A DNA stretch of 6,684 nucleotides from Halovenus sp. Its GTDB lineage: Archaea > Halobacteriota > Halobacteria > Halobacteriales > Haloarculaceae. Shown here piece by piece: positions 1 to 5,648 of this stretch. Positions within the stretch are counted from its first letter, which is position 1, and each line of letters opens with the position of its first letter. The stretch is from positions 1-6,684 of the forward strand of contig JAQCNR010000068.1 in assembly GCA_028274925.1 (NCBI GenBank). The letters run 5' to 3'. Both the position numbers and the translations under genes were made by a program. The notes below the pieces were generated by a model, which searched no databases, was not told where the DNA came from, and worked only from the letters and a program-made list of their open reading frames with translations.

Positions 1-2
1 CT

Positions 3-1055
3 GGCTACACACTCTCCTCGGACGCGGTGGTCGACACATTGCTTGCAGCACGGGACCGCGGCGTCTCTGTCGAAATCTTGCTCGATGGCTCTCCCGCAGG
101 TGGCCTCAGCGAATCGGCTGGGGCTGCTCTCACGGAGCTCTCTCGCGCCGGCGTCGACCTGCGAGTAATCGACGGGCCGCGGGCGAGGATGCGGTTCCAT
201 CACGCGAAATACGCAATCGTCGACCGCCGCGCGCTCGTCGCCACAGAAAACTGGAAGCCCAGCGGCCTCGGTGGCCACTCTAGCCGTGGCTGGGCCGTAA
301 TTACTGGACAGGACCGCATTGTTCGCGCACTCAACGACACCTTTCACGCTGACCGAGGCTGGGTTGACGCAGTAGACTGGCAATCCACCGTACCCCAAGG
401 TGACGACGACCGACCCCCGACGACGGAGTATCCGACCAATTTTCAACCACAGTCGTTCGACGTAGAGCGCACTGAATTGTTGCTCGCGCCAGACAACGCA
501 GAGCGTCGGCTTCGGAGACTGCTCGACAACGCCACTGAACGAATCCGGATCGAGCAGATGTCCATCGACCCGGCGTTTCCACTCCTACAAACAGTGCTCG
601 ACGCCGCACGACGTGGTGTCGAGGTCCAGATCCTGCTGAGTGGCGCGTGGTACGTCGAGGCCGAGAACGAACGCCTCGCCCAGCGACTCAACGACCGGGC
701 AACTACGGAGGAGCTTCCACTCACCGTCCGGGTCGCTGACCCTGAGGACCGCTTCGAGAAGATACACGCGAAGGGGATACTTGTCGACGGTGAAACGACA
801 GTCGTCGGAAGTCTCAATTGGAACAACAATTCTTTTCGGCGCAACCGAGAGGTGGCGTTGCTGATCGACAGCGACGGCGTAGCTGGCTACTTTGGGCAGG
901 TCTTCGCCACAGATTGGACCGCCGCAACAGGTCCGCCCGATACTGAGCGACGCGTCCCAGTCGGCCTGCTCGGCGCAGTCGCGCTCACGGTGGTGCTCAC
1001 CGCGGCCGGTGCCCGCCAGATCGGATTCGAGGCCGAGGCTGGCCCGCGCGGGTGA
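3..1055 (+). CDS. Phospholipase D-like (two-HKD) protein, membrane-anchored, 5' partial
   Basis: This is the 3' part of a gene. The frame is open to the left window edge, so the GTG at 27 is probably not the start; residues below are numbered from it. Two phospholipase D motifs are visible. The first has H59, K61 and D66 followed by ENW at 74-76. The second has H247, K249 and D254 followed by GSLNW at 261-265. Two HKD halves normally fold together into one active site for phosphodiester transfer or hydrolysis, as in cardiolipin synthases, phospholipases D and Nuc-type nucleases. The substrate cannot be told from sequence. A hydrophobic stretch at about 311-329 near the C-terminus, followed by a short tail, looks like a membrane anchor. 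Because the anchor is C-terminal, the catalytic part may be held at the outer or inner face; the missing N-terminus (signal peptide or not) would decide. All catalytic residues are present, so the enzyme is likely active. The next gene starts 183 bases downstream. Confidence 0.88.
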   Translation, partial: GYTLSSDAVVDTLLAARDRGVSVEILLDGSPAGGLSESAGAALTELSRAGVDLRVIDGPRARMRFHHAKYAIVDRRALVATENWKPSGLGGHSSRGWAVITGQDRIVRALNDTFHADRGWVDAVDWQSTVPQGDDDRPPTTEYPTNFQPQSFDVERTELLLAPDNAERRLRRLLDNATERIRIEQMSIDPAFPLLQTVLDAARRGVEVQILLSGAWYVEAENERLAQRLNDRATTEELPLTVRVADPEDRFEKIHAKGILVDGETTVVGSLNWNNNSFRRNREVALLIDSDGVAGYFGQVFATDWTAATGPPDTERRVPVGLLGAVALTVVLTAAGARQIGFEAEAGPRG

Positions 1056-1100
1056 GTGCTACCAAACCCCGACTTGGGTCCAAACTGACGCCGCGTTCGG

Positions 1101-1158
1101 TTCGTCCGTTTGCGTCCGTTTACGAGATGGCCGGTGAATCGTTTAAATCCGTTTAAAT
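1101..1158 (+). repeat. Two pairs of 10-bp-phased CGTTT repeats with TATA-like boxes
   Basis: The motif (C/T)CGTTT occurs four times: at 1106-1111 and 1116-1121, then at 1139-1144 and 1149-1154. Within each pair the copies are exactly 10 bases apart, and the pairs are offset by 33 bases, so all copies lie on nearly the same helix face. The second pair contains two TTTAAAT boxes (1142-1148 and 1152-1158) that resemble haloarchaeal TATA boxes. The array lies in the gap before the secreted protein gene at 1239 and is likely its promoter and regulator-binding region. That function is inferred from position and phasing. Confidence 0.5.
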
Positions 1159-1184
1159 CGGTCCATTCGGTCCTGAACGGTTCA
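1142..1184 (+). promoter_or_regulatory. Candidate promoter with palindrome for the gene at 1239
   Basis: Two TTTAAAT boxes are followed by two CGGTCC copies (1159-1164 and 1168-1173, 9 bases apart) and a perfect 5-1-5 inverted repeat, TGAACGGTTCA, at 1174-1184. Archaeal transcription usually starts about 25-30 bases after the centre of the TATA box. This puts the start near 1172-1182, on the palindrome, with a leader of about 57-67 bases before the ATG at 1239. A palindrome over the start site is a common position for a repressor. No binding protein is identified. Confidence 0.4.
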
Positions 1185-1238
1185 ATTTCGAGAACCATCT
1201 TCCCCCTTTTGTGGCTGTCTCACCCAGAGTCGGATGCA

Positions 1239-1742
1239 ATGAGCGCACGAAAGCTACTGACGATCGCAGCGGTGTCGGCACTACTGCTCGGCGGCGTTGC
1301 CGCCGTCAGTGCGGCCGACCCGGGCGCAATGGGCGCAGAGAACGCATCGACCGAACAGACTCCGGACGAAGCAATGTCACAGGGTCCAGACGACGCAGAC
1401 GCCCCAGCCGAGAACGCGGACAGTGACATGCCTGCACAGGCGGGCAGCACAGAGAATGGCTCCAACGCTGCAGACCGCTCGAACAGCGTTGGCCCGAGTG
1501 ACGGGCTTCCCGAACAGGTCCCCGACCACGTGAGCGAAATTCACAACGCAATCGAGTCGTTCCTCAACGACACGATTGCCAACCTCGGCGAAACCATCTC
1601 GAGCATCGTCGACTCGTCCGCGGACACGAGCGAGGACGCTGGGAACGATGACGGCGAAGAGATGAGCGACGAAGAAATGAGCGACGACGAGGAAATGGAC
1701 GACAGCAACGAGACGGAGGCTCCCGCTAACGTCCCGGCATAA
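1239..1742 (+). CDS. Small acidic secreted protein, function unknown
   Basis: The 167-residue product starts MSARKLLTIAAVSALLLGG, a clear Sec-type signal peptide with probable cleavage after the A-V-S-A segment near residue 25. The ATG at 1239 is chosen over upstream in-frame starts because it places this signal at the N-terminus; the extension would be basic and unlike an exported haloarchaeal protein. The mature chain is Asp-, Glu-, Ser- and Asn-rich and probably mostly disordered, with one likely amphipathic helical part at about 94-127. The end (about 137-160) carries repeated EEMSD-type acidic units. Four N-glycosylation sequons (N35, N73, N110, N157) suit a surface or secreted glycoprotein. 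No cysteine, lipobox or C-terminal membrane helix is seen, so it is probably released or held by partners. No family was recognised. It sits 41 bases before the DUF4382 lipoprotein gene, on the same strand, and shares acidic motifs with it, which suggests a joint role. Confidence 0.8.
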   Translation: MSARKLLTIAAVSALLLGGVAAVSAADPGAMGAENASTEQTPDEAMSQGPDDADAPAENADSDMPAQAGSTENGSNAADRSNSVGPSDGLPEQVPDHVSEIHNAIESFLNDTIANLGETISSIVDSSADTSEDAGNDDGEEMSDEEMSDDEEMDDSNETEAPANVPA

Positions 1743-1752
1743 TTACCAACGG

Positions 1753-1758
1753 TTATCC
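1753..1758 (+). promoter_or_regulatory. Weak TATA-like box before the DUF4382 lipoprotein gene
   Basis: TTATCC lies centred about 28 bases before the ATG at 1784, the spacing expected for a leaderless archaeal transcript. No Shine-Dalgarno-like sequence precedes that ATG. The downstream gene may therefore have its own promoter as well as readthrough from the gene at 1239. The box is a poor match, so this is tentative. Confidence 0.25.
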
Positions 1759-1783
1759 GCTTCAAACTCAACTAACTGATACT

Positions 1784-2485
1784 ATGACAGACTATAATTT
1801 GGATAGACGGACGTATCTCGCAGGTCTCGGTGCAGCAGGCGTCGCCGGTCTTGCGGGCTGTTCCGGTGGCACTGCAGCAGCAACAGGAACACTCGCGACA
1901 GCCGTAACCGACCAGCCTGGCGACATCGCAGACTTCGAGTCCTGTGTCGTCACGATTGTCGGCATCTGGCTTGCTCCCGCCGAAGAAGACGGGGAGAGCA
2001 CAGACGACTCCGAGAACGAGACTGCGGACGGCACAGCAGACGGCGAGATGACTGAAGACGGTGAGGACGAAATGGACGGCGAGAGCGAGGAGGACGGCCG
2101 CGAGTACATCGAGTTTGACGAGCCACAGGAGGCTGACCTCGTCGAACTGCAGGGTGAGCATACCCAACTGATCGACGAGCGCGAACTCGCGGTAGACGAG
2201 TACTCCTACATGCAACTGGACACCGACGGCGTCGAGGCGACGCTGGACAACGGCGAATCAGCGACCGTCGAAGTCCCCGGCAACGCACCGCTGAAGTTCA
2301 ACAAGGCCTTCGAGATTCGGGCGAACACTCGGACGACGTTCACGGCTGACTTCACGCCGGTCAAACGCGGCCAGTCGGGAAGTTATCTCCTCCAGCCGGT
2401 CGCACGCGGAGTTACCGTCGAGTACCAAGAAATCGAGAGTGAATCGAGCGGCAACGAAACCGAACAGAACGAAACCGAGCAGTAA
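1784..2485 (+). CDS. Tat-exported DUF4382-like lipoprotein
   Basis: The 233-residue product begins with a twin-arginine signal (D7-R8-R9-T-Y-L) and a lipobox L23-A-G-C26, so it is probably exported folded and lipid-anchored at Cys26 on the outer face of the membrane. Residues from about 34 (GTLATAVTDQPGD) to about 215 match the DUF4382 pattern: a beta-rich domain with a start of the type GTLxxxVTDxPGD, a strand ending in WLxPA, then DLVELQG and a long C-terminal sheet ending in the LLQPVARGVTVEY strand. The domain has no assigned biochemical function. An unusually acidic, Met- and Gly-containing insert (about 67-106) splits the domain between the WLAPA strand and the REYIEF strand. The tail has two NET sequons. 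ATG 1784 is chosen because it gives a canonical Tat signal. It lies 41 bases after the small secreted protein gene, probably in one expression unit, and is followed by a terminator-like hairpin and T-run. Confidence 0.88.
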   Translation: MTDYNLDRRTYLAGLGAAGVAGLAGCSGGTAAATGTLATAVTDQPGDIADFESCVVTIVGIWLAPAEEDGESTDDSENETADGTADGEMTEDGEDEMDGESEEDGREYIEFDEPQEADLVELQGEHTQLIDERELAVDEYSYMQLDTDGVEATLDNGESATVEVPGNAPLKFNKAFEIRANTRTTFTADFTPVKRGQSGSYLLQPVARGVTVEYQEIESESSGNETEQNETEQ

Positions 2486-2489
2486 GAGC

Positions 2490-2506
2490 CGCCACTGGCG
2501 CTTTTT
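2490..2506 (+). terminator. Hairpin plus T-run after the DUF4382 gene
   Basis: A short stem CGCC/GGCG with a 3-base ACT loop (2490-2500) is followed by C and five T (2502-2506), 5 bases after the stop codon. Archaeal termination relies mostly on the T-run, so this is a plausible end for the + strand transcript. Confidence 0.5.
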
Positions 2507-2520
2507 CGCAGGTAGTCTTC

Positions 2521-2525
2521 AAAAA
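2521..2525 (-). terminator. T-run ending the RecJ-like gene transcript
   Basis: Read on the - strand this is TTTTT, 14-18 bases after the stop of the DHH gene. It faces the + strand T-run at 2502-2506, so the 53-base convergent gap holds one U-tract for each direction. No strong hairpin was seen for this side. Confidence 0.4.
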
Positions 2526-2538
2526 CGTCCCGAGTAGC

Positions 2539-4446
2539 TCAGGCTTCTTCGGGCGTCACGGCCGAACTTCCGAGTTCTTCGTCGATTTCGGCCTCGGCCA
2601 TCTTCTCGACGAGCGCTTCGATAACTTCCTCGCGCATTCCGCTGACGAACTTGATCGACCCGACGACGAGGTGGCCGCCGCCGCTGACGCCTGCGCCCTC
2701 CACGTCCTCCTTCAGTTCTGCGACCATCTCCGGAATGTCCAGACGGACGCCGTCGGACCGCAGCACTGCGAAGTCGGGACCGAATCCGATGGTGATGACT
2801 GGGTCACCAGTCTCGGCGACTTTCCTGTCGTGAATCTTGCCGGTCGTCTTTCCGGGTGCCGGGTAAGTGAATCGACGGGCGTGGTTCTCCACGTCGATCC
2901 GGAAGAGGCGTGCGCCGTTGTCGAGGTCTTCCTCAGTAACGTGTTGCATCGCCGCGTCGAGTTGGTTGTCGACGTCGCGGGCGGCCCGCTCGCTGAGAAG
3001 GTTGACCACGCGCTCGTGTCGGTCACGGTCATCACAGTTGACATTCAGGAGGTCGTTGATGTACTCCCGACCGTCGTTGTATCGGAGCCAGTAGGTTGCG
3101 TAATCGAGTGCTTCACCGATGTCCCGAAGGTCTGGCGTCTCGTAGCCCTCTTCTGCTGCCAACTCGAGATACTCGTCCATCGCCTCGCCCTCCGAGCGGT
3201 CGGCAATCCCGGCAACGGCCGGGACGTGTCGCAGTTCGTCGGTGACATCTGGGTCGATCATCCGTGCAGTCTCGACACACATCATCCCAGTCGTGATTCG
3301 GTAATCCTCGTCGTGCAGGTACGGGTTGACGTGGTGTTCGGCGAACTGCTGGACTGCGTCCGGGTCCGGGTGGTGGTGGTCGACCACGAGAATCGGCACG
3401 TCGTAGTGTGCGAGGTTCTCGTAGGCCGGCGTGTCCTCTTCGGTACTCCCGTTGTCGAGCATCAGAAACAGGGGGAGCTTCTGGCCGTGTCGATTGCGGT
3501 TCTCCAGCGCGAAGTTGAGGTCCCGCGTCACGTCTTCGAGTTCGTAGTACGGGGCTTTACTTGGCAGTCGTTTCAGCAGGTGGCGCGGTGCCTCGGGGTC
3601 CTCCCACGTCTGCTCGATGAACCGTTCGAGTGCGTACTGCAGCGGGACGCTCGCACAGAGTCCGTCACCGTCAGCGTGGTGGCGAATCCTGATTGGGCGG
3701 CCCGAGAGCACAGTTTCTCGCAGCCGTGTCGCCACCGCCGAGAGGTCGTCACGGAGTTTCTCGAAGGCAGGCCACTCGACCAGCGGCTCGACGTCGGCAG
3801 CACCAATCGCGTCACTGCTCGTGAGTTCGTCTTCGACCTGCTCGGCTGCCTCGCCCGAGAGCACGCTCAGGTTGTCGACTTCGAGCTGGTATGCGCCGTC
3901 GCGCTGTTCGACAGTGCCGGTCACACGAACGTAGTCGTCCAGTTCGACGCCAGGGTACGCTCGGACGCCGGCCTCCTCGAAGGCGGCACACGGAACAACT
4001 CGGTTCGGTGTGCGGACCTGGAAAATCGTCGGGCCGCCAGTCTGTTTGATCTGGACGGCCTGCCCGTCGAGATGGGCCTGTTCGCCAGCTATCTCCTCGA
4101 AATCAACGGTCGCTGCACGAGTCCCCGGACCGACCGGTTCTGTCTCGTACTCGGCGACCTGCACTTCGACGAAGCTGATATCGCCGTCCTCTCGAACTGC
4201 GTCGAGTTCGACGATTAGCTCCTCACCAACGTCGTAGGTGCCGATAAGATTCGAGCTATGGACGAGCCCAGAGAGCTGCTCGGAGATATCGACGAAAACA
4301 CCGTATTCGACAACGCCGTTGACTGTCGCGTGATACTTGTTACCTGTTTCAACGTCCTCTACGCCACACTGAGAATCGAGATCGTAGACGACAGTGGAGC
4401 GATCAAGGTCGGTACCGTCCTCCCCGGTACCATTGGGTGTAGACAT
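2539..4446 (-). CDS. RecJ-like DHH family phosphoesterase with S1 and OB domains
   Basis: The 635-residue product is a multi-domain nucleic-acid phosphoesterase. In order: an acidic N-terminus, an S1 RNA-binding-type domain (about 35-97, with GVVEYGVFVD and SGLVHSSNL), a second OB-fold (about 109-195), the DHH catalytic domain (about 250-420) and a DHHA1 domain ending in SGGGH (588-592). Expected DHH metal-site residues are present: H257, D259 and D261 in HHADGDG, D331 in LMLDNGS, D356-H357-H358 in VVDHHHPD, and D416 in GIADR. DHH/RecJ proteins cut single-stranded DNA or RNA using Mn or Mg, and archaea carry several RecJ-like paralogues acting in replication, repair or RNA decay. The S1 and OB modules suggest single-strand binding, but DNA versus RNA and polarity cannot be read here. 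The in-frame ATG at 4455 (3 residues longer) is possible; 4446 is preferred because a TATA-like box lies about 28 bases before it. It diverges from ribL. Confidence 0.9.
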   Translation of the reverse strand: MSTPNGTGEDGTDLDRSTVVYDLDSQCGVEDVETGNKYHATVNGVVEYGVFVDISEQLSGLVHSSNLIGTYDVGEELIVELDAVREDGDISFVEVQVAEYETEPVGPGTRAATVDFEEIAGEQAHLDGQAVQIKQTGGPTIFQVRTPNRVVPCAAFEEAGVRAYPGVELDDYVRVTGTVEQRDGAYQLEVDNLSVLSGEAAEQVEDELTSSDAIGAADVEPLVEWPAFEKLRDDLSAVATRLRETVLSGRPIRIRHHADGDGLCASVPLQYALERFIEQTWEDPEAPRHLLKRLPSKAPYYELEDVTRDLNFALENRNRHGQKLPLFLMLDNGSTEEDTPAYENLAHYDVPILVVDHHHPDPDAVQQFAEHHVNPYLHDEDYRITTGMMCVETARMIDPDVTDELRHVPAVAGIADRSEGEAMDEYLELAAEEGYETPDLRDIGEALDYATYWLRYNDGREYINDLLNVNCDDRDRHERVVNLLSERAARDVDNQLDAAMQHVTEEDLDNGARLFRIDVENHARRFTYPAPGKTTGKIHDRKVAETGDPVITIGFGPDFAVLRSDGVRLDIPEMVAELKEDVEGAGVSGGGHLVVGSIKFVSGMREEVIEALVEKMAEAEIDEELGSSAVTPEEA

Positions 4447-4471
4447 ATGCACCATCTACGACGCTGTCAGG

Positions 4472-4485
4472 TTTTTACTCTTCGA
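4472..4485 (-). promoter_or_regulatory. TATA box and purine-rich BRE-like element for the DHH gene
   Basis: On the - strand, TCGAAGAG (a purine-rich element in the position of a BRE) is followed directly by TAAAAA (4477-4472). The box centre is about 28 bases before the ATG at 4446 and about 20 before the ATG at 4455. No ribosome binding site precedes either ATG. The spacing fits a leaderless transcript beginning at 4446 and decides the start choice. Confidence 0.5.
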
Positions 4486-4495
4486 TTCGGAACGC

Positions 4496-4501
4496 TTAGA
4501 A
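4496..4501 (+). promoter_or_regulatory. TATA-like box facing ribL
   Basis: TTAGAA, preceded by the purine-containing CGGAACGC, is centred about 26-27 bases before the ATG at 4525. It would start a transcript near 4525 that covers the short upstream ORF and then ribL. A second AT-rich patch (TCTATTT, about 4564-4570) could give a shorter leader. Both are weak matches. Confidence 0.3.
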
Positions 4502-4524
4502 GGCGGCAGTCCCGACTGACGGCT

Positions 4525-4626
4525 ATGCGACGCCTTCGGGGACTCTGTCCCGACGGTACGGAGTCTATTTCGGACGACGACCACACCACAGCAACGCCAC
4601 GGGGGCCACCCGGTGAGTGCCAATGA
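4525..4626 (+). CDS. Possible 33-codon upstream ORF overlapping the ribL start
   Basis: ATG at 4525 opens a 33-residue frame (MRRLRGLCPDG... ending GECQ) whose TGA stop overlaps the ribL ATG as ATGA (4623-4626). This arrangement is typical of translational coupling. A TATA-like TTAGAA lies about 26-27 bases before its ATG, so it could be read from a leaderless mRNA. The peptide has two cysteines (residues 8 and 32) but matches no family I recognise, and its third-position GC is lower than in the neighbouring genes. It may be a leader ORF, a small protein or chance. Confidence 0.25.
   Translation: MRRLRGLCPDGTESISDDDHTTATPRGPPGECQ
4611..4616 (+). promoter_or_regulatory. Shine-Dalgarno-like site for ribL
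   Basis: CGGTGA matches part of the haloarchaeal anti-SD complement (GGAGGTGA) and ends 6 bases before the ATG at 4623. It supports ATG 4623 as the ribL start over the in-frame GTG at 4617, which directly abuts it, and argues that ribL is translated from a leadered mRNA. Confidence 0.45.
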
Positions 4627-5048
4627 GGCAAGTCGTTGCACAGGGAACCTTCGATATCCTTCACCCCGGCCACGTTCACTATCTCCGAGAAGCCAAAGCT
4701 ATGGGTGACCGCCTCCACGTCATCGTCGCCCGCGAGACGAACGTGACACACAAAGCCGCGCCTGTTGTCCCCGAACGACAGCGCGTCGAGATGGTTGAGG
4801 CACTCGACCCCGTCGACGACGCCCGGTTGGGTGACCCCGACGATATCTTCGTCCCAATCGAGGAGATTGACCCTGCGGTTATTGCGCTGGGGCACGACCA
4901 GCACCACGATATCGAGAAACTCGAAAGCCAACTCGCCGACCGCGGACTTGACTGCGCTGTCGAGCGCGTCTCCGGCCGGGCAGCGGGCGCAGACGAACTC
5001 CTCTCTAGCGGGCGAATCATCGACCGCATCCTCGAACAGCGCGGTTAG
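4623..5048 (+). CDS. ribL: FAD synthase (archaeal RibL)
   Basis: The 141-residue product is a cytidylyltransferase-like nucleotidyltransferase of the archaeal RibL family, which transfers AMP from ATP to FMN to make FAD (EC 2.7.7.2), the last step of flavin cofactor synthesis, in the cytoplasm. The N-terminal VVAQGTFDILHPGHVHYL contains the HxGH nucleotide-binding motif (H14, H17), and the C-terminal L-L-S-S-G-R-I-I (126-133) fits the family's SSxxR-type motif. The middle segments DIFVPIEEIDP and IALGHDQHHD are typical of the family. The length is normal for RibL. Only one cysteine (C111) is present. ATG 4623 is chosen because it gives the usual family N-terminus and has an SD-like site 6 bases upstream; GTG 4617 would add two residues. 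The gene diverges from the DHH gene and its end overlaps the convergent lipoprotein gene by 4 bases. Confidence 0.93.
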   Translation: MRQVVAQGTFDILHPGHVHYLREAKAMGDRLHVIVARETNVTHKAAPVVPERQRVEMVEALDPVDDARLGDPDDIFVPIEEIDPAVIALGHDQHHDIEKLESQLADRGLDCAVERVSGRAAGADELLSSGRIIDRILEQRG

Positions 5049-5575
5049 ATAACTTCTATCTGTAACAGCGGCGCGACCCACAGCACCTGCTCTCCGTCGA
5101 CCAGTTCGAGTCTGTACTCGCCCAGCCCAGTCTTCTGCCCGTTGGCGTCGAGGGTCCGGCCCGCGATATCGAACTCGATCAGGTCAGGTTGGGTCTCCGC
5201 CGTTGGGCTGATTGCGAGCGAGAACTGCGCGCCCTCGCCGAGGGGAATCGGGTCGCCGTCCTGGTTATACACACGAACGTCGTAGGAGGTCCAGCGGCCC
5301 TGTGGGACTTCCATGGGCTGTTGATGCCAGTGGCTGTTCGAGAGTTCGCCGTGCCAGTGAATCTGGACGAGGCGTGTGTCTGAGTTGCCCTCGTAGATTT
5401 CCACGGGGAACGACGAACTCAGCGTTGTCTCACCGACCTGTGGCCCCTCCGCGGTGCCGTCGGAGTCGTCGTCAGTTCCGCTCCCAGACTCGGGACTGGA
5501 ACTCGTACAGCCAGCCAGCGCGATGCCGCCGGCGAGACAGCCGCCGAGCAGCCGCCGTCGTGAGATGTCCATCAT
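5045..5575 (-). CDS. Tat lipoprotein with HWH..HWH motif, probable metal-site protein
   Basis: The 176-residue product starts with a twin-arginine signal (S5-R6-R7-R8-L9-L10) and a lipobox L20-A-G-C23, so it is probably lipid-anchored on the cell surface. Residues 24-47 form a Ser/Asp/Gly-rich linker. The rest (about 48-176) looks like a beta-sandwich domain. It contains HWH at 73-75 and again at 82-84, then M88; four closely spaced histidines suggest a metal site for Cu, Fe or Zn. IHWHG recalls the first copper motif of multicopper oxidases, but the other copper motifs are absent, so it is not such an oxidase. No named family was recognised. It follows the P19/Tp34-like gene on the same strand after 73 bases and no clear promoter lies between, so they are probably co-transcribed. 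The start has two tandem ATGs (5575 and 5572) with a weak AAGGA element before them; either could be used. Confidence 0.85.
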   Translation of the reverse strand: MMDISRRRLLGGCLAGGIALAGCTSSSPESGSGTDDDSDGTAEGPQVGETTLSSSFPVEIYEGNSDTRLVQIHWHGELSNSHWHQQPMEVPQGRWTSYDVRVYNQDGDPIPLGEGAQFSLAISPTAETQPDLIEFDIAGRTLDANGQKTGLGEYRLELVDGEQVLWVAPLLQIEVI

Positions 5576-5648
5576 ATATTTCCTTGTCGCTGTCGGCGTA
5601 CGACCCCTTTGCAGACTGGCGGTCTGGACGCACAGCCGTTGTGACCCG

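Noticed and set aside
1043..1052. Perfect palindrome CCCGCGCGGG at the end of the PLD-like gene
   Set aside because: No T-run follows and it lies within the last codons. GC-only palindromes of this size are common in such DNA, so it is not called a terminator.
1110..1238. N-terminal extension of the small secreted protein starting from TTG at 1110
   Set aside because: It would bury the signal peptide 43 residues in, has basic composition unlike the mature protein, and overlaps the promoter-like repeats.
2671..4218. A 515-codon open frame on the + strand opposite the DHH gene
   Set aside because: It lies wholly antisense to a gene with clear S1, OB, DHH and DHHA1 motifs. Its product is Val/Arg-rich with no recognisable domain, the usual shadow in GC-rich, codon-biased DNA.
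4258..4524. Longer + strand frame running into the 33-codon ORF before ribL
   Set aside because: Its first part is antisense to the N-terminus of the DHH gene. Only the part from 4525 has a promoter-like box at suitable spacing.
4456..5081. Long - strand frames opposite ribL
   Set aside because: They are antisense to a confidently recognised RibL coding sequence and show no domain of their own.
5324..5359. Multicopper oxidase assignment for the HWH lipoprotein
   Set aside because: IHWHG resembles the first copper motif, but the protein is only 176 residues and the HCH and HxH motifs of the C-terminal cupredoxin domain are missing.
5612..5626. Stem CAGAC/GTCTG with a 5-base loop between the two - strand genes
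   Set aside because: The stem is short and no T-run follows on the - strand. It could be an attenuator or operator, but support is too thin for a feature.
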